A program made the translations under genes and the position numbers. From Artemisia argyi (lineage: Eukaryota; Streptophyta; Magnoliopsida; Asterales; Asteraceae), in NCBI GenBank assembly GCA_030686995.1, contig CM060687.1, positions 169,742,090 to 169,806,089 of the forward strand: a stretch of 64,000 nt of DNA. Reading direction: 5' to 3'. Below the pieces are notes generated by a model, which was given only the letters and a program-made list of their open reading frames with translations, made no database searches and had not been told where the DNA came from. Of the stretch, positions 1 through 10,961 are shown in pieces. Within the stretch, counting starts at the first letter, position 1. Every line of letters starts with the position of its first letter.

Positions 1-465
1 ACTCCTCTCCTTTAATGTAAAAATTAGAAAACTATATATAGGAAATAGGGTCTGACGGAGTCAAGACAAAGCTTGTGACGCCGTCACCTCGCCGCCAAAA
101 TTCTCCTCGGACTGGCTTGATCTACTTTTGACGCCGTCATGTGTTAGGCCGTCACACATTTAACTCTTAACGCTCTACTTCGTGACGCCTTCATGAATCC
201 ACTGGGTCGTCATGGAAATTACTCTTGACGCCGTCAGGATATTGCTCTTGACGCCGTCACCTACTGTTCTCAGCAAGGAAAATTAAGACTTTGGCGTTTT
301 CTTCACTTTTATGCTCCAAAAACGTCCGAATTGCTTCCTTTTCCAGATTTCTCTCCCAAAGTACCTAAAACCACAAAAGGAACGATTTAGGGCAATATTT
401 GATCAAATAAATTCAATTCCGGGCTTAAATGACCCCCTAAAAGTGGTTCATTTTTCGCCTCATCA
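1..465 (-). repeat. 3' LTR of element A1, partial
   Basis: Matches 6840-7304 nearly base for base and ends at the same CATCA (461-465), the LTR start in minus orientation. Contains the U3 palindromes at 53, 76, 129, 226 and 249. The copy at 53 is damaged (TGACGGAGTCA). Confidence 0.9.
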
Positions 466-2984
466 TATACCCTTACACTTGAGATTTGCTTGTCCTCAAG
501 CAAATATGCTTTTATTCTACTCAAAAGACAAGTTAGAGGTCATTTAACACTAATATAAAAGTAATTACAACAAATAATTGTTCCACAAAAGACCAATAGA
601 CAAGCACGGAGGTCATATACTAGCACCTCACAAATTATGTTTAGATACTCACATCTCTCGGGGGTAATAAAGTAATATAACATTATGGAAATGGAAGATA
701 TCTCTCACTACCTGTCATAGCAAAATAGATTACCATAGGCTTGGGAAAGGATCAAACCTCCACCACATGGCGTAAGCACCTAGGATAAACTATCAAAGAG
801 GTCTTTCAAAGGGTTGTAACGTTAGGTATAGGGATATGAAATACACGGTTTTGTTGGATAAAGGAAGTTTTTACTGGTGGCGAGCTAACAATCTTGGTTA
901 ATTACATGTACAATATGGCGTTGCTAAGCCAAGACTAGACTCGACTTAAGCTAATAAATGAAAAATAACAAAAACATAAAATGAACATAGAATGAAAAGG
1001 GATGGTAGTCCGTATGTTTTTTCTCTTTTTCTTTTTCTATTTTTTTCTTTTCTTTTCTTGATTTTTCGATTTTTTTTTTTTTTTTTTGTTTTTTTTTGTT
1101 TTGTTTTGTTTTTTTTTTTTTTTTTGTTTTTGCATACACTTTTACCCTACCATCCAAAATAATACATCATAGGGAATGTAAATTCCCCTTACACTTGAAT
1201 CTTTACATAATTTACAATAAACTAATCTAATGACTCGAATTAAGAAAATCAAAACACTTGGAGCACTTTTAAGATTAACGTACATATGGGGGTAATATAT
1301 GATGTTCTTCCCCATTACTCCATAAAATAAGTACTTACCCATGAGTCCCAATCGTCCCAAAACAATATGTACAAGGATATGACTCGACTTAGCAACCATG
1401 TAATCAATTAGAAAGTTAACTTAGGGTTTAACAAATAACAATAATGCACTAAAGATGAGTGCATACACGGAAGGCTAAGGCGATTTGGGTGTACATTTAA
1501 GTGGGGTGTAACAAATTCTTCTTTTAAGTAAAATGCTTAAGGTTAGAAACGAAAAGATAGGCTCGGAGGGGTGTACTAGGGGTTTCGTGTACTAAAAATG
1601 AGTACAACGCTAAGGGTGTGGGAAAAATTAGTTGACTTAACTAGCCAAGTAATATGACTTAAATGGTCAAGTAATTATAATACGGGTTTAACACAAGGGT
1701 GATCCTAATGCCTCTTATCATGTAGTAAATCCTACTACACGAATGTAGTCTCACTAGCGGTCTTGGGATGCATCACTAACGCAAGTTCTAGAATCTAAAT
1801 GCTACCGGTACACTCATAAGCACTAATAGTAAATGCTTTTCCTATCAAATCTAAAGGCGAACCTCACGTATTTGGGTGGAAAATTTTTCTGAATATACGG
1901 TTATGTGCTAGTCATACAATCTCTTATCCATGAGACGCTTGCTAAGGCTAAAGTTTCACTCCTAAATGTTGTAAAAAATTTTAATTTTGGCGCTAAAATT
2001 GCACTAACAAGTATTTCTCATAGTTTTATTACACATCTACCATTAAACAAAACAAACTCAAGCGAAAGTGTACATGTAAGGTATCATCATTTTACCCTCC
2101 CCTTACACTTAAGATGAACATTGTCCCCAATGTTCAAGTAAAGAATGTAAAAGTGAAATAAGTAAAAAGAATGAAATCAAATACTCCCCTGATTCGCTCG
2201 GTATGGATTATAAGGTGGCCAGGTTAAATCTTCCTCCAAGAAAATGAACAATCAAAGCTTCCCTTCCAGAATATAAATCATCTTCTTGTCAAACATAACC
2301 TGTAAATCCTGAGAAAATAGACAAAACAACCTCGCATAAAATCGGCGGCATCCTATATAAGTTACTAAATCCTAGAAAACAAAGTAAGATATTATGCTTG
2401 TGGAATGAAGTTTGCAGATTTCCTGGAGATTATAAAACTTAATAATTCACAAAAACCATAAGACTCCGTTAGAAAAACAAAACTGGTAAAATTTTCAGAT
2501 TTTTACACGTGACGCCATCAAGAGTTAACACTTGACGCCGTCAGAAATGACCTGCAGATATTCTTATGTTAAGTTTCCGGAAAATTTATGGAAAAACTTG
2601 GTCCTACTTCCTGGAAAATCCTGCAAAACTTCATTATGACTCAATACAAGCATTTGACTCTAACAAATACGAATATACATGTTCATTTAATATTGTGGAG
2701 AATCACGATCGGTTTGTTTCTTAAAAACATATTTGGGGTTTCCCCTTACACTTATCTTTTGCAAAAATACTTTTAAGGTGGAGTTAAGACTAGGCCAAAC
2801 AACAAAGTAAAGTATTTCCACTTTTCAGTTTAGAAACATGATCTACCAACAATAAAAATAAAGCATGCATACGGAAGCAAATAACAAACAAATAAAATGA
2901 AAATCACACAAAGCATGGGTTGCCTCCCAAGAAGCGCTTTTCTTTATTTACGAGTCTTGTAGCTAGACTCAAGGCCATGGGTGA
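466..2984 (-). other. Non-coding 3' spacer of element A1, where pol would normally lie
   Basis: No supportable gene. The stretch holds the polypurine tract beside the LTR (466-485; minus strand AAGTGTAAGGGTATA) and three further copies of the same core, AAGTGTAAGGGG, on the minus strand at about 1187, 2099 and 2743. It also holds a T-rich homopolymer block (about 1020-1130) that yields only artificial poly-lysine ORFs, and one TGACGCCRTCA pair at 2510/2533. Just after the coding region is a TTGGGAGGCAACCCA motif (minus strand, about 2918-2932), which I associate with plant Athila/Tat-type elements. The whole spacer recurs at 60470-62960 with only scattered differences. Confidence 0.7.
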
Positions 2985-5741
2985 CTACGTGACCTCGTCG
3001 TTGGTTCCATTCCCTAGGTCATCATCTAAACCAGTATCGCTTTCATATTGTAAGTACTTCGGGTCTTCGAACTCGAAGATATCTTTTCGATACTTAGAAC
3101 CAAGCTTACTAACATCCTTAAAGAATCCACATGATAAATCAGAAGTGTTCTTACACCCTCTCCGAACATCTTCATCACACAAAATAAGTTGGGAACTTAT
3201 CTTATCAAGACCGTCACAATCGATCTCCTTAAGGTCTCTTCTCTTGTATGGCGTTTGGTATGAAACCCTCCTAATTCCATCAGTGAAGGTCATAATTCCG
3301 TTCCAGTCATCAATTGTCAGATTAGTGATCTCGCAAAATGGCGTCCCAAAAACAATTTGTGATAATCTAGGGTCGACATAGTCTTCGATGTTGTCCACGA
3401 TTGTAAATTCCATAGTAAATGCCATATTTCCTACAAACACCTGGATTTCATGATCCTTACCAACCACTTTCTCTCCCTTGTAAATCATTCCCCATCTGCA
3501 GATATTGTTATAATGGAATAGTGACATAAAATTCTTCGGCAGGAATGCGTTAATGTAGATGTTATCGAAGTACTTATGACCGATCATGCAGGGGATTTTG
3601 AGATTATTCGGATTACGCCGTCTTATCTTCCCCGACTCTCCATCCTTCGATCCATATATATTCCCCTCAAGGGAAGGACGATACTCGTACACCTCCTCAT
3701 TACCCCTACGAAAAATTACCTTCTTAACACCATTGGTGAATAATGCACTACCATCTTTCTCATCAAGGATCACTCCCGATTCATTGATAAATGGTTTCCC
3801 AAGAACAAGGTTGGTTAACGTTTGATTGGTGAGAGGATCCACATCATCGACCACGGTGAGGTCAGTATTGTAAACAAGCTCTCCAATCCTGATTGACAAA
3901 TCTTTCATTACCTTTTTGCATGCAATGCGTTTTGGGAGGGCCTCATGGTATAAGGAAAGGGGGATTATGTTGACTGGGAAGCTAGGATCTATATGGCCAT
4001 CGGTTAGGAGCTTTCCCTTAATGGTGCAGGAGATCTTGAAAACTTTAGGATTACTTTCCTTAGTCCTATTGCTACTCCCACTAGTAACATCCTCCATTTT
4101 TCTCTCGGGTTCTTCTATAATAGATTTGCCCAAAATGGTTGGATTTCTCTCATGCTCTTCCGATCTCTCTTCCCCTTCATTCAATTTGCCAGATTCTCAC
4201 GCGGTGTATTTCTCGGATGAGTCGGTAAGTTTTCTGGCTGAATCGTGGTCTACCCTTAAGGTCTCATCCTTAGCTGTATGACTAAATTTGTTAGTTTGTT
4301 GTTGGGTTGGGTTGGGTGTAGAAGCAGATATCGTGGTGATGGTGTTTACGAAATGGATTGGTCCTAGGGGGTTGACAGGTTCTTTTCCTTTAGGGGATAA
4401 ATGTTTGAATAACTTGCTAGGACTTTTTATTTTAACAGGGGAGGTTGGTGGACTCAAGACGGTAACAGACTTAACCTCATCAACGTGAAAGGGTTTATTA
4501 ACAACATGCTCTTTGATAGCAGTTAACAGATTACAAATCTTGCTGTTCACATCAGCTTGCTGTTGTCTAAATTTAGCCTCGAGCGTAGAGAGCTGTAATT
4601 CTTGAGATAGAATGAATTTTTTTAGAGCATCTTCACAGCTTTGCTTAGGAGTGCCTTGTGATGGAAAATGCTCGGACCAAGTGAGTGGTGAGGAGTCATT
4701 GAAAGATACGCTCCGCGTTTGGTACCCTCTGAAATTAGGTTTACCCTTCCATGCTTCATAGGCCTCGTCAGAAGTTCGAGGACCTTGACCCACGTGTGAC
4801 GACGTGAACTCGTTATAGGCCCGTTTTGGAAGCTCCATGCAGTTATGAGTCTCGTGAGGGCCATTACATAATTTGCATGTAGAAGTGATTCTGCTTACTT
4901 GGCTTGAAGGCTTAGGAGCTTCGTAAGATTTCATGAGAGACTTGACTCGACCTTCAAGTTCCATGATCCTACGGTCAGGAGTGCTAGAGTTATTCGAAGG
5001 CAAAGATATTGCCTTGACCGTTTTGTTCAAATCACGGGGATCATTCCAACTTTCGTTGTCATAGAGAGCAAGATCTTCTATGAGTTCCCATGATTGTTCC
5101 GCACTTAGATCACGTAGCTTACCACCGGCCGATTGGTCAATGGTTCGCCTCGTGGAGAGATCGATATGGTCATAAAAGATTTGGACTTGGAGCCAAAGAT
5201 CTATGCTATGATGAGGGACTTTTTGAAGTAAGTCCTTGAAACGAGTCCATGCTTCATAGAGAGTTTCATTTTGACGTTGTTGGAACATCAAGATGTCATT
5301 TCTAAGCTTAGTAGTTCTCCCCGGTGGGAAAAATTGAGCAAGGAAACGAGTGGTGAGATCATCCCATGTGGTGATGGATCCTGCGAGTAAACGCTCAAGC
5401 CATTGACTAGCTTGATCCCGTAGAGAGAATTGGAATAGGCGTAATTGAGTTGTCTCTCTAATTGCAACATCTAGGTCTATGGAATCTACGATTTTGAGGA
5501 AGTCCTTAAGATGTTGATTTGGATCTTCGGAACGAAGTCCATGGAATGCACATCCGCTTTGCACCAACCGGATGGTGTCGGATCGCAAGGGGGTCACATT
5601 GGCTCCGGTGAGCTCAATGGTGTTTCGATAGCCTTGGTGGCTGGGTCGGGAATACTCTCATAAGGTTCGGGGCCTAAGGGGTTCTATTGGTGGGTTTTGT
5701 TGTGGTGGGATGATAGGTTCAAAGATGTTACCACCTTCCAT
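2985..5741 (-). pseudogene. gag / protease-like polyprotein of element A1, two in-frame stops
   Basis: Read from ATG 5741 as one frame of about 918 codons. TGA stops at 5658-5660 and near 4197-4199 break it; both fit CGA-to-TGA decay. Residues about 75-200 are a Ty3-type gag capsid core (RLFQFSL, WLERLL, FLAQFFPP, LYEAWTRFK). A CX2CX3HX4C zinc knuckle lies near residue 289. After the second stop the same frame carries two tandem retropepsin-like domains with the strings VNIIPLSLY, VDDVDP, LGKPF and KNFMSLF, VDNIED, FGTPF. Neither has a D-[TS]-G-A active site: the first has DPSFP, the second no aspartate there. There is no zinc-dependent integrase or RT. Structural proteins may once have been supplied; proteolytic activity looks doubtful. 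The family assignment of the gag half is firm, that of the C-terminal half is fold inference. Confidence 0.8.
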
Positions 5742-5886
5742 GATGTCGGATGGTAAAGGTTACGAACAAAGACACAAAGAAATAAGATAGACTAAAGAAG
5801 ACCTAAAAAATAAAAATAAAATCTTACTAGAAAGGAATCTAGCAAGTAGACCTAATAAAAAGAGATTCTAACCTAGACAATAACTA
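5742..5886 (-). other. gag leader of element A1
   Basis: Short A-rich leader between the primer site and the first in-frame ATG. No other feature seen. Confidence 0.5.
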
Positions 5887-5905
5887 TTCCCCGGCAGCGG
5901 CGCCA
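5887..5905 (-). other. Primer-binding site of element A1 (tRNA-Asp type)
   Basis: Minus strand TGGCGCCGCTGCCGGGGA, six bases inside the 5' LTR. This is the Asp-tRNA-complementary site typical of Athila/Tat-type elements. It fixes the element's direction and the LTR edge. Confidence 0.85.
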
Positions 5906-5911
5906 AAAACT

Positions 5912-7304
5912 TGATGCGTGGGAATTGCACCAGGCTTTACCTCTCAAGGGATCTTGAGAAGCTTACAACCCCCACCAGGCAGTGTACCTGATCGTTGTAG
6001 TATAGTATAGTGACAAGTACCGGGGGATTGATCGTTCAGCAAGGAATAGTGTCGCTAGGATTAGAAAACCTAAATACTAGTTCTAAGGATGAGGGATGAT
6101 TATTTTTGTATTTTTATATTTTTTAGAAAGCAATTAAAAATCTCGGGTTTGAAGGATTTGGGCGGAATTAGTTGCTAGTCAACTAACCCAATACTAAAGA
6201 TGCAATCAAAATAAAATACTAGAAATGAAAATTAACTAAATTATACTAAGGTTGTGAGCAATAAGTGGAGAAAATGTGTTTACTTAGATTTCACTACTCC
6301 CTAGACATCTTTTACATGTTAATTACTTGTTATAGTTGCATGGATGACGGGTTGTATTCCTTAATACCATTCATGGGGTGACGCACTTAACTCCCCAATT
6401 CTATGAGCTCTTATCTCCTCCTATGCCATGCCCAACACAACCATAGGGATTATAAACAGTGGCTCATGCATTAAATACGACCAATAAAGACCTAGTGCAT
6501 ATCGGTTCATGTTTCCTAAGACGTTTAAGCATGTTACCATTCGGAGATCTGCCAGTTTTCTTAAGCCTAACATCAAATTCATTCATCCAAAACAATTATA
6601 AACAAGTAATCAACACATAATTAACATCTAGGTTTCATTAGATCCAAGCAAACACAAGATAGATTTAGCCTAGCATGATGGAATTAAGACAAGAACAAGA
6701 TATAGACAACCAACACATAGACATATTGATTGAATTAAAAGAACATTTATCTCAATTACACATGAAAGGTATCAAGGGCTTAGAACCCTTGAAAAACCTG
6801 TAAAATTCGCACCAAGTTCGTAGCTAGGGTTTCTCCAAAACTCCTCTCCTTTAATGTAAAAATTAGAAAACTATATATAGGAAATAGGGTCTGACGGCGT
6901 CAAGACAAAGCTTGTGACGCCGTCACCTCGCCGCCAAAATTCTCCTCGGACTGGCTTGATCTACTTTTGACGCCGTCATGTGTTAGGTCATCACATATTT
7001 AACTCTTGACGCTCTACTTCGTGACGCCTTCATGAATCCACTGGGTCGTCATGGAAATTACTCTTGACGCCGTCAGGATATTGCTCTTGACGCCGTCACC
7101 TACTGTTCTCAGCAAGGAAAATTAAGACTTTGGCGTTTTCTTCACTTTTATGCTCCAAAAACGTCCGAATTGCTTCCTTTTCCAGATTTTTCTCCCAAAG
7201 TACCTAAAATTACAAAAGGAACGATTTAGGGCAATATTTGAACAAATAAATTCAATTCCGGGCTTAAATGACCCCCTAAAAGTGGTTCATTTTTCGCCTC
7301 ATCA
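5912..7304 (-). repeat. 5' LTR of element A1 (1393 bp)
   Basis: Begins TGATGAGGCG and ends CCACGCATCA in minus orientation, so it has TG...CA ends and a short TGATG/CATCA terminal inversion. The outer part is duplicated at 1-465, and a related 1459-bp LTR is at 59011-60469. It contains a TATA box and U3 palindromes (next entry). Confidence 0.9.
6865..7100 (-). promoter_or_regulatory. LTR promoter of A1: TATA box with TGACGSCGTCA array
   Basis: Minus-strand TATA box CTATATATAG at 6871-6880. Upstream of it in the direction of transcription are palindromes at 6892 (TGACGGCGTCA), 6915, 6968, 7065 and 7088, plus a decayed copy at 7022. The pairs 6892/6915 and 7065/7088 are both exactly 23 bp apart. 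TGACG/CGTCA halves resemble as-1/TGA-type bZIP sites; use by such factors is inference. Confidence 0.6.
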
Positions 7305-7306
7305 GT

Positions 7307-7462
7307 CAGGCAAGAGCTCGTGAGGCGCAGGCAAAAGCTAGACATGATCTAAGAAACCGTCGACCAGAATGGCGATGGGCTATGGGATTAAACCGTGTGC
7401 CATCAAGTGAGGACGATTCGAGTAACGACGATTCGAGTGATGAGGGCTATGGCACAGACTGA
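7307..7462 (+). pseudogene. C-terminal end of an unidentified ORF cut by element A1
   Basis: Directly at the A1 insertion edge, an open frame of 51 codons runs to TGA at 7460-7462. It starts with a basic, Arg/Ala/Gln-rich stretch (QARAREAQAKAR), then PEWRWAMGLNRV. It ends in an acidic serine tail with an internal duplication (DDSSNDDSSDEGYG). I do not recognise the family; a transposon protein or a host gene are both possible. The upstream part should lie beyond the left end of A1, outside the window. Confidence 0.5.
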
Positions 7463-8500
7463 ATCATTTTCTTGATTCATAGTTTTATTATCATTATCGG
7501 ATCATAGTTTAGGGGTTTTAATTTTCGTTTCGTAGTTTAATGTTGTAATCGTAGTTGTAATATAATTGTACGTTGATTGATGTAATTTCAATCCCATGTT
7601 TAATATAGTTGCATTTACAAAAAACATTACATATTCATAAACAATTACATAAAATAATACATATTCATAACTTACATTTTTACAAAACAATTACATTTCA
7701 AATTTTACAAAACAATAAAAACTCAATAAAAGAAAAGGAAAAAAAACCTGACAAAAGAGTCACAAATTTACTTCGTCGTGTAGACGAGTAGAACCATTTC
7801 GGTGAGGCATGGCGAGGGTATGATGGTGCAGCAACGAGATCAACGAGACACCACGTTGGAACGGCGAGAGTAAACAAAACGCTGCACCTTCTGCTCTTAC
7901 CTTTATATACCCAAGGCTATAAAATCCAAGTGACATTTTTATAAAAGTTCAGGGGTGGGCGGTGTAAATCTATAGCAGGGGCTATTCTTGTAATTTTTGT
8001 GAAGTTGAGGTTCGGGACCCGTTTAGGCTCGATAACGATCAATCCAAGACATGAAAATTATTCCATTGCTTTCCAAATAATTTTTTCCAATAAAAACGAG
8101 TATTCGCACAACTAGTTTCTCATAAACAATATACGATTAATAATCAAATCCAATTGTTTTTTGAGTTTACGGTTGTGCTAGTACGCGTTGTGTGCAGTTT
8201 TCATGTTTTTGCGAGATAACTTCTCGTTTTTAAATCAAATGAGTTCGAAAAAGCTCGAAAATGTATAATCTCCCCATATATATAATAGAAGATCATGACA
8301 AGTCACATATGCCACTTGGCAAGAAAAAAAAGCCATGTTGTCAAGTTTAATTACGTGGAAGCCCCAGGTGGCAATGAGACACGCTCCATTGGCAATGAGA
8401 CATGCTCCATTCACACTCCCTCATATAACCCCCAATTTCAACCTTGATTTTCTGCACATCCCATTTACATTCAAAATCAAACCAAAATTACACCAAGGCA
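7463..8500. other. AT-rich flank with a weak minus-strand promoter-like patch
   Basis: No convincing gene. On the minus strand a TATATAAAG box (about 7901-7909) precedes a 16-codon ORF (7760-7810, MPHRNGSTRLHDE). This could be the start of an interrupted gene converging on the 7307-7462 ORF, but nothing further supports it. A 20-bp direct repeat around GCAATGAGACA lies near 8372-8410. Confidence 0.25.
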
Positions 8501-9034
8501 ATCGGTGACGATTCTTTATGAATCCTTAGGGCCTGTTTGACTAAGCTTATTAAACATAAGCTCATTTGGGCTTATTTTTTATAAGCTCCAATTTTACGGC
8601 TTATTTTGAGACTTGTCGGCTTATATAAGTTTATTATGATATGATAAACTTATAAAAGCCGACAAGTCTCAAAATAAGCCACAAAATTGCTGCTTATAAA
8701 AAAGCCGAAACTTAATGAAATTTCAGCTTATTTTTTATAAGCCCCAATTTTACGGCTTATTTTGAGACTTGTAGGATTTTATAAGTTTATCATATCATAA
8801 TAAACTTATATAATCCGAAAAATCTCAAAATAAGCCACAAAATTGGAGCTTATAAAAAACAAGCTGCCCAAATGGGCTTACGTTTAATAAGCCGAAACAA
8901 ACACCCCTTAATAAAAAAAGAAGTCTAGATTCATAATCTTAAACTCACCAAATCAAATATCGGTGACGATTCTTTATGAATCCTTAATAAAAAAAGAAGT
9001 CTAAATTCATAACCTTAAACTCACCAAATCAAAC
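8501..9034. repeat. 76-bp tandem duplication, left copy split by a MITE
   Basis: Left copy is 8501-8958 once the MITE (8529-8907) and one TTA are removed, leaving 76 bases. Right copy is 8959-9034, also 76 bases, beginning ATCGGTGACGATTC. They differ at only a few positions. The intact right copy acts as the empty-site reference for the MITE. Confidence 0.85.
8529..8907. mobile_element. Tourist-like (PIF/Harbinger-type) MITE, 379 bp
   Basis: Ends GGGCCTGTTTG and CAAACACCCC are imperfect terminal inverted repeats. TTA lies on both sides (8526-8528, 8908-8910), the target duplication expected for PIF/Harbinger, and the uninterrupted site is present at 8959-9034. The interior is two successive foldbacks (about 8570-8705 and 8727-8865), each with arms built on CTTATTTTGAGACTTGT, so the element is a dimer of palindromes. 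No coding capacity. Confidence 0.8.
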
Positions 9035-10229
9035 ATTGGTTTATTCCATGATTAGATCAAAAAATCGTAATTCTATGTTTAGATCAAAATCACCAATTCA
9101 AAACCACAGTAAATTATCCTAAAAATATGCAATTAAGATCATCTCCAGAATCGAATGAATTGATGGTATAACCCATTTTTAACAATCGATTTTAATGGCA
9201 GATGATTGACAGACACATTTAGTTTAATGGGTAAGTTTGTTATACAATTAATCATGATTTTTGATCATGAGTTTTTGATTCAGTTCGTGTTTTATATGAT
9301 TAATCGTAATCATGCTTTTTATGATAGGTGAATCATGAATGGGGTCACCAAATGTTGAGAAAAAGATATTAAGGACGAGGCAGATGTTCAATAAATATAA
9401 TTACTTCTTGCAGGTTCGTGATTATTGGCTTCTTTGTTATGGACACTTATTGTCCTAAATGCAACAATTTAAAGATAAAAACATCAAAACGTACGCTATA
9501 GTTTAGTATCATTTTTATTGGTTGTTTTTTTTTTGTTGGTGCAATATTGCATACTAGGTGTTTGATAGAAGTCTTGACCTAAGGTAATGATTCTAGATAT
9601 TTGGTTATTTAAGTAACAAACAACTATCATTTATATATGGCTGGGTATTCCTTTTACGTGGATGATGACATGCTTATCTGGGTTAGAATATACTCCAGAA
9701 TGAGTGTATACACAGTTTCATTCAAATACTCAAAACTGCTTTTCCGATTTAACAATATTATAACTAATCCCAAAAAGCCTTGAGCAGCTTTTATTGCTAC
9801 GATGGAAAAGGATCACTCTAAAAATAATTTGTTATGACTAAAGCAGATAAAAAAATGTCGAGTATTTTATATTTACAGATTTAGAAAAGCTTAAAGATAC
9901 TGATGAGTATGAATGAGCACTTAAAAGGGAAGTGTTAGCCAGACAGTACACTTTGAAAGTTCATGTACAATTTAGTGAGCGCTCTAAATGAAGACCGGGT
10001 TGGATGTGACTGGGTTTTTAGTTGTTTGAGAACCAGATTGAACCGGCGCAGAGACCGGGCCAGATGTAACTGGGCTTTTGCTTGTTTGAGAACCAGATTG
10101 AACCGCCGGTTTTTGTTGACCCAGGTCAACCCGGTTTGATAAGCCCGACAGGGTCATGATTTTTTATTAAAAAATCTAACAAAACATTTTTTTTATCCTA
10201 TCAACCTTTTTAAATTTAATTTACAAATT
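9035..10229. other. Gene-free stretch with a 60-bp tandem duplication
   Basis: No gene seen. At 9992-10111 a 60-bp unit beginning AGACCGGG is repeated twice, both copies containing GTTTGAGAACCAGATTGAAC. Confidence 0.5.
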
Positions 10230-10938
10230 GAAGTGGTGAGGAACAATGCTTTGGTTGTGTTATTTGTTTTTTTGCTTCTTTATATAGATATATTTCTAGC
10301 CTATCATTGCATCCCCGTATTTCGGAAGCATTGAAGCTAGGTAGTGCCTCATATGCTAGTTAGTACATGACCATTAGAACACTAGCCTATAGGTTGCTTG
10401 CGGTGTGACCATCATTCTTGTGTAGGACTTAACCATAGGACTACCCACACTAGTATATATGCTTAAGAAGTGCGGGAGAAACCCTACGTGGACCAAATGA
10501 GGGTTTAGCGTTTAAACCACTAGATAGGTCTAGAAGATAGCTGGTGCGTAATGACTAAAACTAGACATTTGGCCACCATGACCATCGGGGTTGGGTCTAG
10601 GGATTATAGGTTAGGTCACAATGACCATTTATGCCTAATGATATATAACCACTAAATAAAACTAGGATCTAGACACTCCACATTATAATTAAACTATCAC
10701 TTCCTTTCTAATTGCTCACTCTACTTTTAATTCTTTTAGTTCATTATTAAGTTCTAACAATCAACTCTCTAAATTGAGAAAACAAACCAACACCTTATTC
10801 ACCAGACCAACAGCTCTTGGGACGACACTCGGATTTACCTAAGCTATACCACACATGACCGGGTATACTGCTCATTAGAATGTGTTAGGCCTTAAGTACT
10901 TCTAAGTTTATAAATTTTAAACAGGATACAACGCATCA
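10230..10938 (+). repeat. 3' part of a family-B LTR (Athila-type)
   Basis: About 640 bp closely match 41745-42408 in the same orientation. The segment ends in CAACGCATCA, followed by a primer site, so it is the inner end of a 5' LTR. The first 640 bp of the LTR, present at 41109 onward, are missing. Confidence 0.75.
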
Positions 10939-10944
10939 AGTTTT

Positions 10945-10961
10945 TGGCACCGCTACCAGGA
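10945..10961 (+). other. Primer-binding site of family B
   Basis: TGGCACCGCTACCAGGA, a diverged form of the tRNA-Asp site of element A1, at the same spacing from the LTR end (CATCA, then AGTTTT, then TGG). Confidence 0.7.

Larger units (their letters stand above)
1..7304 (-). mobile_element. Non-autonomous Ty3/gypsy-type element A1 (left end cut by window)
   Basis: A minus-strand LTR element. Its 5' LTR is at 5912-7304, and its 3' LTR enters the window at 1-465. These share 465 aligned bases with about nine differences, mostly transitions. The primer site next to the 5' LTR reads TGGCGCCGCTGCCGGGGA on the minus strand, which fits the 3' end of plant tRNA-Asp, as in Athila/Tat-type elements. 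The 5.4-kb interior holds only a gag plus protease-like ORF (2985-5741) and a 2.5-kb non-coding spacer. I see no reverse transcriptase, RNase H or integrase, so mobility would need proteins from a partner. It is inserted into an unrelated ORF at 7304/7305. The target duplication cannot be checked because the left end lies outside. Confidence 0.85.

Noticed and set aside
951..1157. Lysine-rich minus-strand ORF (and its twin at 60947-61135)
   Set aside because: It is translation of a T-rich homopolymer block in the spacer of the A elements; run lengths differ between the copies.
2920..3381. 153-codon plus-strand ORF
   Set aside because: Antisense shadow of the A1 gag-protease frame.
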